Notes: generated by a model from the sequence alone, not told the origin. 64,000 nucleotides of DNA from an uncultured Eubacteriales bacterium (GCA_934463035.1 CAKSIG010000002.1:124001-188000), one strand, 5' to 3'. Shown: positions 50,881 through 59,825, counted from the first letter of the stretch. Translations and numbers: made by a program.

Positions 50881-50957
50881 ATCATTTCTCACCTATATCT
50901 GACTAATAATGAATTATAACGCTTTTAAGCGGAATTTTCCATACAAAATCAAAAAAT

Positions 50958-51077
50958 AATAAAAAAGCGAAAAAAGACCGTAAAAAAACGGTCTTCCTTC
51001 GCTTTAAGGGGTTTGAGGAGAGAGTCTCTCAAATCTGAGAGACTGTACCGTAAGGGTGCGGCTCCCTGTTCGGTACG
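50958..51077 (-). ncRNA. Candidate small structured RNA, no family recognised
   Basis: On the minus strand, TATAAT (51078-51083) is followed at once by a transcript-like block: hairpin GTACCG...CGGTAC (51045-51076) with an inner AGGG/CCCT stem, hairpin AGTCTCTC-GAGAGACT (51023-51044), a single-stranded C-rich linker, and a terminator stem AAGCGAAG-GAAGACCG (50965-51004) with T-runs CTTTTTTCGCTTTTTTA. No reading frame is present. The layout of promoter, two hairpins and terminator is that of an independent sRNA. The -35 box is poor. Confidence 0.5.
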
Positions 51078-51193
51078 ATTATATAATAAAACAAAGTTTT
51101 TTCCTTTCTATGAACGAATTTTAAATTTTTTAACCGAATATCATTAACGATATTGTCAATAATAAGAACGTGACAACGAAAGGATGATTTAAA

Positions 51194-51910
51194 ATGAAAT
51201 ATTATGAATCAAAATTTACAAAATTCGTCGGCAGCACCGGATTTTATGTGATAATAGCCTGCTGTCTTATAGCGGTGGGCGCCGCGTCGTGGTTCGCGGT
51301 ATCAAAAATCAATTCAACAGGCTCCGGCTCGTCAAGCCAAAAGCAAAACTCATTTCCAAGCAAGGACAGCTCATATATCAGCAGCGCGGATACACCTATT
51401 CAGAGCGGTATCACACCCTCTGCCGATGTCGGAAAGAACGAAAGCGGCATACCGTACAGCGAGCCGCAAGCCGCCGCAAGCTCCGAAAGCAAGCCCGCGG
51501 CTGAATCGTTTTCAATGCCGATACAGGGCGAGATAACAAAAGGTTTCAGCGACAAGGAGCTTATGTATTCGGCGACCTACGGCGATCTGCGTATGCACAG
51601 CGGAATTGACATTGCCTGTGAAAAGGGAAGTACCGTAAATGCCTGCGGCGACGGCACGGTCATGTCGGTTGACGATACCGCGTCATACGGCAAGGTAATA
51701 ACAATAGACCACGGAAACGGAATAACCATTAAATACTGCGGTATATCAGAACCCACAGTTAAAAAAGGCGCCGCGGTAAAATCGGGTGAGGTTATCGGCG
51801 ATGTCGGCGAAATTCCGAGCGAGTGCGCCGATCAGAGCCACATACACATCGAAGTCTGCAAAAACGACGAGTCGGTAGCTCCGCTGAGCGTTATAACAAA
51901 CGCGCAATGA
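51194..51910 (+). CDS. M23-family (LytM) peptidase, SpoIIQ-like
   Basis: 238 residues with one N-terminal membrane helix (VIIACCLIAVGAASWFAV) and a Ser/Ala/Pro-rich linker, so the domain is outside the membrane. The peptidase domain (~115-230) has MHSGIDIA, where His and Asp bind zinc, and DQSHIHIEV, where the HxH pair is intact. Length and layout fit SpoIIQ, the forespore partner of SpoIIIAH, although a vegetative endopeptidase is possible. Other sporulation genes lie within 12 kb. The ribosome site is AAAGGATG. Confidence 0.8.
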   Translation: MKYYESKFTKFVGSTGFYVIIACCLIAVGAASWFAVSKINSTGSGSSSQKQNSFPSKDSSYISSADTPIQSGITPSADVGKNESGIPYSEPQAAASSESKPAAESFSMPIQGEITKGFSDKELMYSATYGDLRMHSGIDIACEKGSTVNACGDGTVMSVDDTASYGKVITIDHGNGITIKYCGISEPTVKKGAAVKSGEVIGDVGEIPSECADQSHIHIEVCKNDESVAPLSVITNAQ

Positions 51911-51915
51911 TAATG

Positions 51916-51943
51916 CGTAATTCGTAATTCGTAATTCGTAATT
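51916..51943. repeat. Four tandem copies of a 7-base unit
   Basis: CGTAATT repeated four times without interruption, just after the M23 gene stop. It is a simple tandem repeat prone to length change; no function is seen. Confidence 0.85.
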
Positions 51944-51997
51944 AATATATCAGTTTAACGGGATAAAAAATTAAAGTTTAGCGAAGTAAATTGAAAG

Positions 51998-52040
51998 AAC
52001 TTTGACTTCATCTGTGAAAAGAGCGGAGTCAAAGTTTTTT
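51998..52040 (+). terminator. Terminator of the M23 peptidase gene
   Basis: AACTTTGACT (51998-52007) pairs with AGTCAAAGTT (52027-52036), followed by TTTT. The stretch just before it (AAAATTAAAGTTTAG near 51966-51980) matches the end of the repeat described at 59826-59910. Confidence 0.8.
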
Positions 52041-52180
52041 CAGTCCTTTTTATTTATTTACCAACTCTATTTGTTTTCTAAAAGCTAAAATGCATTCATT
52101 CAAATGCTAAATAAACATTTGAACGAATGTTGTGTTATTATATTAGAAAAATACAACTTTGAGCTGTAAGGAGTAAAAAT

Positions 52181-52492
52181 ATGGAATTTTCTAATATGAT
52201 TAAAAGGTGTAAGCTGTTAGAGATAAGTAATTATCTTATCGGATACGGTGAATCGGCGGTGGAAAGTAAGGATTTGGATTTTGCCGCCGCTATAATGGAT
52301 ATGGAAAGACACACAAGTAAATTTTTAGACGAACATTTTGAAGATGAAAAGGAACGCGACGCTGTTTCCTACGAAATGGCAATCCGAGAAAAAACTACAA
52401 GCGAAACATATTTTCAAATGGGTCTTATCGCAGGGATAAATATATCAAGAGAAATAGAAAGAAAAACTAAGGAACTTAACAGGAAAAAATAA
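52181..52492 (+). CDS. Hypothetical small helical protein (103 aa)
   Basis: 103 residues with no recognised domain. It is strongly charged and predicted helical, rich in Glu, Lys and Asp (AIMDMERHTSKFLDEHFEDE, then ISREIERKTKELNRKK). No signal peptide or membrane segment. AAGGAG stands nine bases before the ATG. AT content is higher than in the neighbours, which fits a recently acquired or lineage-specific gene. It is followed by a copy of the hairpin-bearing repeat. Function unknown. Confidence 0.65.
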   Translation: MEFSNMIKRCKLLEISNYLIGYGESAVESKDLDFAAAIMDMERHTSKFLDEHFEDEKERDAVSYEMAIREKTTSETYFQMGLIAGINISREIERKTKELNRKK

Positions 52493-52494
52493 TA

Positions 52495-52588
52495 TAAATT
52501 AGAGTTTAGTTGAATAAATAGGCTCACCTCTTTCCATAGAGGTGAGCCTTCTAATATCTAATGTCTACCATCTAACATCTAAATTAAA
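52495..52588 (-). repeat. Hairpin-bearing TTAGA repeat element, copy 1
   Basis: Read on the minus strand: a run of TTAGATGT/TTAGATAT-like octamers (52550-52584), AGAAGGCTCACCTC hairpin (52520-52549), then CCTATTTATTCAACTAAACT and TCTAATTT. It shares the same order and the 3' end with copy 3 (59826-59910). It lies after sleB and may act as its terminator. Confidence 0.65.
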
Positions 52589-52594
52589 ACAGTG

Positions 52595-53248
52595 TCAACT
52601 GCAAAACACGTGATTGCCTATTGTGGTTATTACTTCGCGCGATCTTATCCACTTGTTAGTAGCGGTCTGCGGATTGTAATAATAGATTGCTCCTCCGCTC
52701 GGGTCAAGTCCGTTTATGGCGTCGCGCGCGGCGCTGTATGCGCTGTCGGCTATGCTTTCGTAAAACTGCCCGTCGTAAAGGCAGGAAAACGCGCCTTTTT
52801 GGTATATCACACCCGAAAGAGTATCGGGAAAGGACGGATGTTCGATGCGGTTGAGTATCACCGCGCCGACCGCAACCTGACCGAGGTAATCCTCACCCCT
52901 TGCTTCTGCCGAAATTATCCTCGCAAGCAATTCGTAATCGGACGAGGTGTAGCCGCCGTAGGTATCGCTGCCGTCGGATATGCCGAGCGCCTTTAAGGTT
53001 TGCTTGCCCGCAATTCCGTCGGCAGACAGACCGTTATCCCTTTGGAATGCAAGCACCGCATTCTTGGTGCCTGTTCCGTATATACCGTCGATGTTTCCGC
53101 TGTAATACCCCTTGCTTGACAGCGCCGTTTGGATATTTTTCACTTCTTCACCCGTCGAGCCCATTTTTGAAAGTCCGAACGCCGAAATATTGCACATAAG
53201 CGCGATGACTGCCATAAGGCAAAGCGTGCGTATTATTCTTTTTTTCAT
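52595..53248 (-). CDS. sleB: Spore cortex-lytic enzyme SleB
   Basis: 217 residues: signal peptide (1-25), a peptidoglycan-binding domain (~28-92, GSTGEEVKNIQTALSSKGYY and DGIYGTGTKNAVLAFQ) and a hydrolase_2 domain (~105-217) with ARIISAEARGEDYLGQVAVG, where the Glu is catalytic, and GAIYYYNPQTATNKWIRSR. SleB is a lytic transglycosylase that opens the spore cortex during germination. It is divergent from spoIIE. Confidence 0.93.
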   Translation of the reverse strand: MKKRIIRTLCLMAVIALMCNISAFGLSKMGSTGEEVKNIQTALSSKGYYSGNIDGIYGTGTKNAVLAFQRDNGLSADGIAGKQTLKALGISDGSDTYGGYTSSDYELLARIISAEARGEDYLGQVAVGAVILNRIEHPSFPDTLSGVIYQKGAFSCLYDGQFYESIADSAYSAARDAINGLDPSGGAIYYYNPQTATNKWIRSREVITTIGNHVFCS

Positions 53249-53395
53249 AGTTTGCCTCCCGTTAATAAATTTGAATCTGCTATAATAACGTCACGGATTT
53301 ATTTTGCCTTTTTTTGCCGATTATATGTGCGAATGATAAACAGTATCATAAAACCTCCGTTTGTTTCAAAAAAACCTTTTTTACAACACCCCGAT

Positions 53396-53428
53396 TTGAC
53401 AAAATCGGCAGTCGCAGGGACTTATAAT
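53396..53428 (+). promoter_or_regulatory. spoIIE promoter of the Spo0A-activated type
   Basis: TTGACA (53396-53401) and TATAAT (53423-53428) are separated by 21 bases, too far for normal sigma-A use. The spoIIE and spoIIG promoters of Bacillus subtilis have the same 21-22 base spacing and need Spo0A-P. The TTTGACAAAATC sequence at the -35 resembles a Spo0A box. Confidence 0.7.
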
Positions 53429-53468
53429 TAATATGAATAAAAAGTATTACAGAAACGGAGTCTCTCAG

Positions 53469-55778
53469 ATGAAGGATATTGTTAAGGTATCAGGCACTCA
53501 TTCCGAATACAAGGCAGGCGATATGATAAAAGCGGCGGCGTTTCAGGCAGGCGCGGCGGTTGCCGGTTTTTGCGCTTCGCGCGCGGTAGTCTTCGGCAGT
53601 TTTATTCCGTTTGGACTTTCTGTTGCGGCAGGCGTTCCCGTTGCGTACACCCCTGCGGCGGCGATAGGTATATTTTTGGGATACTTCTTCCCCGCCGTCG
53701 GTGACAGCGCGTTCAGATACATAGCGGCGCTTTTCGCAATACTTGCCATAAAGCTGCTTGCGGGCAGTTATAAAAGACTTGTTAAAAATCCTGTTTTTGC
53801 GGGCGGAATATGCCTTGCCGCCGATTTTCTTACAGCCGCGGTATCATTGAGAGGAACCGACGCAAGCGTTGTAAAGACGATAGCCGAATCCCTGCTTGCG
53901 GCGGGAGCGGCATATTTTGTCAGCCGTGCTTCCTACGGACTTAAAAGGTCCTCCGCAGGGTTGAGCCACGAGGAGCTTTCCGCGGTGCTGATAGTAATAA
54001 GCATAATACTTACGGGGATTTCGGGGATAAAACCCGCAGGAATACCTCTCAACGGAATACTCGGCATTTTGCTTATTCTGACCGCCGCAAAATACGGCGG
54101 AGTGCTTTCGGGCGCGGTGAGCGGCGTTGCGGTGGCTTTTTCCGCGGCAATAGGCGGACAAGCCGAGGTACCGCAAATAACCTATGCTTTCAGCGGACTT
54201 ATGGCGGGAGTGTTCGCCTCGCTCGGCAAATACGCGCAGATAGGCGCGGTAATCGTTTGCTGTTTTGTCGGCTCGGCGGCAACGGGCGATACGGCGCAAA
54301 CCGCCTCGTCGGTAATACAGGCGCTGATAGGCTCCGCATTGTTTCTTATGCTGCCGAGGGGCGCAGGAATACATATAAGCAAGCTGTTTTCGGCGTATCC
54401 GAAAATATCCGTGCCGACAGGGCTTAAAAAAGGACTGACTATGCGGCTTACTATGGCTTCCAACGCTTTAAAGGACGTTTCGGGAACGGTTGAACAGGTA
54501 TCAAAGGAGCTTTCAAAAATAAACTCGCCCGACTTCGGAACGGTAATATCGGGCATTGAACAGGACGCCTGTGCCGGCTGCAAGCTGCGCGTGCATTGTT
54601 GGGAAACCAAGCGCGAGGAAACGCTGAACGCAATTCTTGAAATGACAAAATCGGTAAAACAGGGCGAATACAACCCGTCCGAGCATACGACCGAGGAGTT
54701 TAAAGGCAGGTGTCTGCGCCCGCAAAAGGTAGGCACGGCGGTTTACAAGCGGTATTCGGACTATGCTTCTTCAATAGCGGCGGAAAACCGAATAGACGAG
54801 GTACGGTCGGTCGTTTCGGACCAATTTAACGGAATTTCGGCAATGCTTTACGACCTTGCGTGCGATTTTGAAAAGGACGAGCAGTTTGACAACTCCGCGG
54901 CGGTAAACGCGGCGGCGGCTCTCAAAAATCTTGATATACGGGTTGACGAATGCAGCAGCAGAACAGATAAATACGGACGTATGACAATAGAGCTTAAAGT
55001 TAAAAAAAGCCCCGAACTTGTTATTAACAAGATGCAGGTTATGAAGCTGATTTCAACCGTTTGCGAACGCGATTTTGACATTCCGAACGTCAGCGAAACG
55101 GGCGGCGATATATTTATAGTTTTAAGCGAACACGCAGGCTTATGCGTGGATATAGGCGTAAGTCAGATATGCGCCTCGTCCTCCTCGATGTGCGGCGACG
55201 CATACAAATATTTCTACGACGGCAGAGGTCACTTTATAATGGTTTTGAGCGACGGAATGGGCACAGGCGGACGCGCGGCGGTTGACGGCGCTATGGCGTC
55301 GGGTCTTATGTCGCGGCTTATAAAGGCAGGATTCGGATATGACTGCTCATTGAGAATACTCAATTCCTCAATGCTCTTTAAATCGACCGACGAATCGCTT
55401 GCAACGGTGGACATTGCGAGCATTGACCTTTACACGGGGATAACAGAGCTTTACAAAGCGGGCGCCGCTCCGACAATAGTACGGCGTTCGGGAAGAACGG
55501 GCAAAGCCGAAAGCACCTCCCTGCCCGCAGGAATACTGCGCGATATTGGTTTTGACCGCGCCGCAATAAAAATGAAAACGGGCGACATAATAGTTCTTAT
55601 GTCGGACGGAGCCGTAAGCGAGGGCACCGACTGGATAAGGGCGGAAATTGAGGCGTTCCGCGACGGAAACGCAGAGGAGCTTGCGGAAAAGCTATGCGAA
55701 TGCGCAAAGCGCCGCCGCTCGGACAACCACGAAGACGACATAACCGTTATGACGGCGATAATAGGCAAAGCGGTTTAG
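53469..55778 (+). CDS. spoIIE: Stage II sporulation protein E (PP2C phosphatase)
   Basis: 769 residues from ATG 53469, which has GGAG nine bases upstream. An in-frame ATG at 53433 lies at or before the predicted transcript start and has no ribosome site. Residues ~20-315 hold about ten membrane helices; a central region with a Cys cluster (DACAGCKLRVHCWETK) follows, then a PP2C phosphatase (~560-769) with LSDGMGTGGRAAVDG, MSDGAVSEG and HEDDITVMTAII metal-binding motifs. SpoIIE dephosphorylates SpoIIAA to release sigma-F in the forespore and sits at the polar septum. Confidence 0.95.
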   Translation: MKDIVKVSGTHSEYKAGDMIKAAAFQAGAAVAGFCASRAVVFGSFIPFGLSVAAGVPVAYTPAAAIGIFLGYFFPAVGDSAFRYIAALFAILAIKLLAGSYKRLVKNPVFAGGICLAADFLTAAVSLRGTDASVVKTIAESLLAAGAAYFVSRASYGLKRSSAGLSHEELSAVLIVISIILTGISGIKPAGIPLNGILGILLILTAAKYGGVLSGAVSGVAVAFSAAIGGQAEVPQITYAFSGLMAGVFASLGKYAQIGAVIVCCFVGSAATGDTAQTASSVIQALIGSALFLMLPRGAGIHISKLFSAYPKISVPTGLKKGLTMRLTMASNALKDVSGTVEQVSKELSKINSPDFGTVISGIEQDACAGCKLRVHCWETKREETLNAILEMTKSVKQGEYNPSEHTTEEFKGRCLRPQKVGTAVYKRYSDYASSIAAENRIDEVRSVVSDQFNGISAMLYDLACDFEKDEQFDNSAAVNAAAALKNLDIRVDECSSRTDKYGRMTIELKVKKSPELVINKMQVMKLISTVCERDFDIPNVSETGGDIFIVLSEHAGLCVDIGVSQICASSSSMCGDAYKYFYDGRGHFIMVLSDGMGTGGRAAVDGAMASGLMSRLIKAGFGYDCSLRILNSSMLFKSTDESLATVDIASIDLYTGITELYKAGAAPTIVRRSGRTGKAESTSLPAGILRDIGFDRAAIKMKTGDIIVLMSDGAVSEGTDWIRAEIEAFRDGNAEELAEKLCECAKRRRSDNHEDDITVMTAIIGKAV

Positions 55779-55782
55779 CAAG

Positions 55783-55845
55783 TTAGACGTTAGATATTAG
55801 ATGTTAGATATTAGAAGGCTCCCATTTTTTGAAAAATGGGAGCCT
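55783..55845 (+). repeat. Hairpin-bearing TTAGA repeat element, copy 2
   Basis: Tandem TTAGACG, TTAGATAT, TAGATG, TTAGATAT octamer-like units, then AGAAGGCTC and a hairpin AGGCTCCCATTTTT-AAAAATGGGAGCCT (55816-55845). It follows the spoIIE stop directly and probably ends it. The hairpin arms differ from copies 1 and 3 but AGAAGGCTC is kept. Confidence 0.65.
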
Positions 55846-55858
55846 GTTTCATTACCGA

Positions 55859-56263
55859 TTATTTTCTCACCTTGACCTTAAAGCTCCTGCCGCATTTGGG
55901 GCAGGCGGTCGTATGAGTGCCGGGTCTTCTTGGCAGTCTTAAAATTGCTCCGCAATGCGGGCATTTTTTATAAACGTGGAAACGGTCGTTTTTCTTTTGC
56001 CTGTAAAAATCCCGACGTTTTTTTATGCGCTCGGCAAAACCCGCAAACATTCGGTTTTCACGGCTTCTTGCCTCGGTATTGCGCGAAAACACGCGGAACA
56101 AGGCATATATCATAAGCGCATATACAATTATCTGTAAAATCAGCGAACGCACGAATATATTTACAAACGACAGTACAACAGCGGCGGCGGTTATCGCGTA
56201 AAACATAGAATCCACACCGTAACGTCCGCTCATAAACCTCATCAGTCTGTAACGAAAATCCAT
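55859..56263 (-). CDS. Small membrane protein with C-terminal zinc ribbon
   Basis: 134 residues. Two membrane helices (~20-60: FYAITAAAVVLSFVNIFV and LILQIIVYALMIYALFRVF), a basic cytoplasmic linker and a zinc ribbon with KKCPHCGAILRLPRRPG and ACPKCGRSFKVKV. Such proteins are frequent in Clostridia and uncharacterised. It is transcribed toward spoIIE. No partner gene suggests a role. Confidence 0.75.
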   Translation of the reverse strand: MDFRYRLMRFMSGRYGVDSMFYAITAAAVVLSFVNIFVRSLILQIIVYALMIYALFRVFSRNTEARSRENRMFAGFAERIKKRRDFYRQKKNDRFHVYKKCPHCGAILRLPRRPGTHTTACPKCGRSFKVKVRK

Positions 56264-56406
56264 ACACTCACCTCTTTGAATATAACCTATTACATAATAA
56301 TTATATTCGTAAGTTTAGGATATTTTGTTAAGAAAAGTTAAATAAAAATCATATATTGTGAAAACTATGCGGGTCTTGACAGTTCAAATATATGATATTA
56401 TACTTT

Positions 56407-57114
56407 CTATTGTGTATTCGGTCTGAAAATATCGTCAAAACGGCGGCTTTGCGCCATTGAAACATAATCGCCGTCCACCATAATAAAGTGATCCAACAGT
56501 TTGACGCCGATATGGTTCATCGCCTGCATAATTTCTACTGTGGTTTTCACATCGTATTCGCTGGGCAGGGCTATACCGCTCGGGTGGTTGTGGGCAATTA
56601 TTATGCAGGGTGATTTGCGTTTGATAACCATTTCAACCAATTTTCTGACAGGTATTCCGACCGAAGCCAGGTCGCCGCGTTCTACCACGTCATATCCGAG
56701 CATTTTTCCGCTTGCGTCAACGCTGATGACCGAGAAAACCTCGTCGGTGTAGGCAAAATACTTGTTTAACAGAAAATCGCCTATTTGCTCTATTGATTTA
56801 AAGCACCTTTGGCACTTGCATTTTTTGCTTGAATAAATATGCGCTATCGGCAGCATTAGTTTTATAAGCGAAGCGGAATTTTCGCTGATACCGCCTACCT
56901 CCATAAGTTCTTCCTTAGGCGCTTCAAGAACGCCGCACAGCGAGCCGAAATGATTTACGAGATTGTGCGCTATTAAATTGGTATCGCGTCTGGGTATGCT
57001 GTAAAACAACAGCATTTCAAGAACCTCGTGTTCGGGAGTGTTTTCATCAAACCCGTGTTGCTCAAATTTCTCTCTGACTCGTCTTCTGTGTCCGTCGTGT
57101 AAATTTTCAGTCAT
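56407..57114 (-). CDS. radC: RadC/JAB-domain protein (UPF0758)
   Basis: 235 residues from ATG 57114, with GGAGG eight bases before it; the longer frame has no such site. The N-terminal helical half has HRRRVREKFEQHG and HEVLEMLLFY. The JAB metalloprotease-like domain has HNHPSGIALPSEYD, where the two His and the Asp bind zinc, preceded by RGDLASVGIPVRKLVEMVI. Despite the name, its role in DNA repair is doubtful; the biochemical function is unknown. Confidence 0.92.
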   Translation of the reverse strand: MTENLHDGHRRRVREKFEQHGFDENTPEHEVLEMLLFYSIPRRDTNLIAHNLVNHFGSLCGVLEAPKEELMEVGGISENSASLIKLMLPIAHIYSSKKCKCQRCFKSIEQIGDFLLNKYFAYTDEVFSVISVDASGKMLGYDVVERGDLASVGIPVRKLVEMVIKRKSPCIIIAHNHPSGIALPSEYDVKTTVEIMQAMNHIGVKLLDHFIMVDGDYVSMAQSRRFDDIFRPNTQ

Positions 57115-57206
57115 TACGAAATCCTCCCAACTATCACATTCATACCAATTATACCAAATTGCCATTATATTTCAAGGCTTTTATCTAAATAATTTAGGAG
57201 TATTAT

Positions 57207-58178
57207 ATGAAAATCTTTAATATCAAGAGCAATGACTCAAATCAAAGACTTGATAAATTTGTAACAAAGGTCTGCCCCGCTTTGCCGCAGTCTCTCTTAT
57301 ACAAGTATATACGCACCAAACGGATAAAGGTAAACTCGTCACGTGCGCAGATAAGCACCCGTCTTAAAGAGGGCGACTCGGTTGAAATGTATATAAACGA
57401 TGAGTTTTTTGCGCCCGTTGCGCCTAAATATGACTTTTTAAGCTCGCCTGCGCTCCTCGATATTGTATACGAAGACGAAAACATACTTCTTGCCGACAAA
57501 AAGCAGGGGCTTTTAGTCCACCCCGACAAAAACGAATACCGCGACACGCTTATAGGCAGAATACAGCACTATTTATATGACAAGGGCGAATACCGCCCCG
57601 ACGAAGAAAACAGCTTTAAGCCGGCGCTTGCCAACCGAATAGATCGCAACACGGGCGGCATTGTTATAGCCGCCAAAAATGCGGAGGCTTTGAGGATACT
57701 GTGCGACAAAATAAAATCGCGCGAGCTTGAAAAGCTCTATCTTGCCGTAATTCACGGCGTACCCAAGAAAAAAAGCGACACGCTTGAAAGCTATCTGAGC
57801 AAGGACAGCGAAAAAAACAAGGTCTTCTTATCGGGCAAGCGCACCGAAAATTCACTCACGATAAAGACAAAATACCGCGTGCTTGAAAGCCGAAACGGTC
57901 TTTCACTGCTCCTTATAGAGCTTTTGACGGGACGCACGCACCAAATACGCGCGCACATGGCGTCTATCGGCCACCCCTTATTGGGCGACGGTAAATACGG
58001 CAGACTCAAAGAGGATAAAAAGCTCGGTTTTAACAAGCAGGCGCTCTATTCATACAAGCTGACCTTCAAGTTTACGACCGACGCAGGCATTTTGAATTAT
58101 CTCAACGGAAAGAGCTTTGAAGTTAAAGACGTATGGTTTGCCGAAAGGCTTTTCGGCGATTACAAAAAATTTATCTGA
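57207..58178 (+). CDS. RluC/RluD-family pseudouridine synthase
   Basis: 323 residues. An S4 RNA-binding domain (~10-75, NQRLDKFVTKVCP and KRIKVNSSRAQIS) is followed by the catalytic domain, with DKKQGLLVHP and LANRIDRNTGGIVIAAK carrying the active Asp, and LLTGRTHQIRAHMASIGHPLLGD. It converts uridine to pseudouridine in 23S rRNA or tRNA. The usual HRLD is NRID here, a variant also seen in Firmicutes RluD-like proteins. A ribosome site TAGGAG is seven bases before the ATG. Confidence 0.92.
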   Translation: MKIFNIKSNDSNQRLDKFVTKVCPALPQSLLYKYIRTKRIKVNSSRAQISTRLKEGDSVEMYINDEFFAPVAPKYDFLSSPALLDIVYEDENILLADKKQGLLVHPDKNEYRDTLIGRIQHYLYDKGEYRPDEENSFKPALANRIDRNTGGIVIAAKNAEALRILCDKIKSRELEKLYLAVIHGVPKKKSDTLESYLSKDSEKNKVFLSGKRTENSLTIKTKYRVLESRNGLSLLLIELLTGRTHQIRAHMASIGHPLLGDGKYGRLKEDKKLGFNKQALYSYKLTFKFTTDAGILNYLNGKSFEVKDVWFAERLFGDYKKFI

Positions 58179-58181
58179 TTA

Positions 58182-58212
58182 AAAAGCCTCGGTCTGTTGA
58201 CCGAGGTTTTTT
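58182..58212. terminator. Shared terminator of the rluD-like gene and putP
   Basis: AAAAGCCTCGGTC pairs with GACCGAGGTTTT across a four-base loop, with A- and T-runs at the ends. It stands between convergent genes. Confidence 0.9.
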
Positions 58213-58218
58213 TAGGTA

Positions 58219-59739
58219 TCAAACCGATTCGTAGGTTTCGATTATTTCTTTTTCAGGAGCTTTTGTTAAAAGGCTTACAACTATTATTGCAACAGACGCA
58301 AGTATGAACGCGGGCAGAAGCTCGTATATATCAAGCACGGTTCCCGCAAAGTTGACCCTTATGACATATTTCCAAACAAATACGGCAATACCGCCCGTAA
58401 GCATACCTGCAAGAGCGCCCCATTTGTTGGAACGTTTCCAGAACAGCGCAAACAGCACAACAGGACCGAACGACGCGCCGAAGCCTGCCCAGGCAAATGA
58501 CACTACCCTGAATACCGAACTGTTTTCGTCAAGCGCCATAAGAACGCCGACAACCGCTATCGCAACAACGGTTATACGCGCTATAAGTATAGCTGTCTTT
58601 TCAGATATTTTAAGTCCGAGGACGTCGCGGAGTATATTCTGCGAAACGCTTGAAGACGCCGCGAGCAGCTGCGAGTCAGCCGTTGACATTGTAGCGGCAA
58701 GTATACCCGCGAGTATAACGCCTGCAAGCAGAGCCGCAACGGCGCCGTGACGGCTTAACAGCTTTGATACCTCAACTATTATCCTTTCGGTATCTTCAAG
58801 ATTTCCGATTGACCCGTATTTGACCATTGCATTGCCGACAACGCCGATCAAAATAGCAACCGCCATAGATATTACGACCCAAACAGAAGCAATTCTTCTT
58901 GAAGTTTTTAACTTATTCTCGTCCTCAATAGCCATAAAGCGGAGCAGTATGTGCGGCATACCGAAGTATCCGAGTCCCCAAGCGAGCAATGAAAACACGG
59001 TAAGACCGCTGTAAGGCACCGCGGCGTTCTTTTCGGGCGAATAGGTGCTTGTCAGCTTTAAGAAGCCGGGCAGGGATTTTGCGTTTTCCACTACCGCGTC
59101 CCAACCGCCTGCATTGCTTATTCCGAAGAAAAGAACTACTATCAAAGCTACCGTCATAACGATGCTCTGCACCAAATCGGTGGTAGACGCCGCCAAAAAT
59201 CCGCCCATAACGGTATAGGCGACTATTACAACGGCGCTTACTATCATCGCCGTAACATAATCAATGCCGAAAAGCGTGTTGAACAACTTTCCGCAGGCGG
59301 AAAATCCCGACGCGGTATACGGCACGAAGAACACTATTATTACAAGTGCGGAAATAAGGCTCAAAATGTTCTTCTTATCGTTGTATCGCTTTGAAAAGAA
59401 GTCGGGTATCGTAAACGCGCCGATTTTGCTTGAATAACGGCGTATGCGTTTAGCGACTATAAGCCAGTTCACATATGTACCGATAGCAAGACCCACAGCG
59501 GTCCACGTAGCCTCGGCAAGACCCGCTATCATAGCAACGCCGGGCATACCCATTAAAAGCCACGAGCTCATATCCGAAGCCTCGGCGCTCATCGCCGTCA
59601 CTATCGGACCTAACTTTCTGCCGCCCAAATAAAAATCGTCGGTACTCTTGTTTTTCTTGGAGCATATCGCCCCGATGATTACCATACCTATAAGATAAAC
59701 TATTATAGATATCATAATCCAAATTACAGATGAATCCAT
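58219..59739 (-). CDS. putP: Sodium/proline symporter PutP
   Basis: About 506 residues from ATG 59739 (GGGGAGAG site). Thirteen membrane helices are expected for this SSS-family transporter. Motifs include DDFYLGGRKLGPIVTAMSAEASDMSSWLLMGMPG, YTVMGGFLAASTTDLVQ and GVILAGILAATMSTADSQLL, all typical of PutP. It imports proline with Na+. The C-terminus is cytoplasmic and acidic. A promoter is seen upstream at 59776-59804. Confidence 0.94.
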   Translation of the reverse strand: MDSSVIWIMISIIVYLIGMVIIGAICSKKNKSTDDFYLGGRKLGPIVTAMSAEASDMSSWLLMGMPGVAMIAGLAEATWTAVGLAIGTYVNWLIVAKRIRRYSSKIGAFTIPDFFSKRYNDKKNILSLISALVIIVFFVPYTASGFSACGKLFNTLFGIDYVTAMIVSAVVIVAYTVMGGFLAASTTDLVQSIVMTVALIVVLFFGISNAGGWDAVVENAKSLPGFLKLTSTYSPEKNAAVPYSGLTVFSLLAWGLGYFGMPHILLRFMAIEDENKLKTSRRIASVWVVISMAVAILIGVVGNAMVKYGSIGNLEDTERIIVEVSKLLSRHGAVAALLAGVILAGILAATMSTADSQLLAASSSVSQNILRDVLGLKISEKTAILIARITVVAIAVVGVLMALDENSSVFRVVSFAWAGFGASFGPVVLFALFWKRSNKWGALAGMLTGGIAVFVWKYVIRVNFAGTVLDIYELLPAFILASVAIIVVSLLTKAPEKEIIETYESV

Positions 59740-59775
59740 ATAATCTCTCCCCAATATTTAACAATAATATCGTTG

Positions 59776-59804
59776 ATTATACCACAATGCGGATAATAAC
59801 GCAA
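59776..59804 (-). promoter_or_regulatory. putP promoter
   Basis: Minus-strand TTGCGT (59799-59804) and TATAAT (59776-59781) with a 17-base spacer, 36 bases before the start codon. Confidence 0.65.
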
Positions 59805-59825
59805 ATTAAATTTGATTGCTTTTTA

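Noticed and set aside
51916..51943. Possible CRISPR-like repeat array
   Set aside because: The units are only 7 bases and directly adjacent without spacers; no cas genes are present.
53433..53468. Upstream ATG for spoIIE
   Set aside because: It lies at or before the predicted transcript start and lacks a ribosome site; ATG 53469 is better supported.
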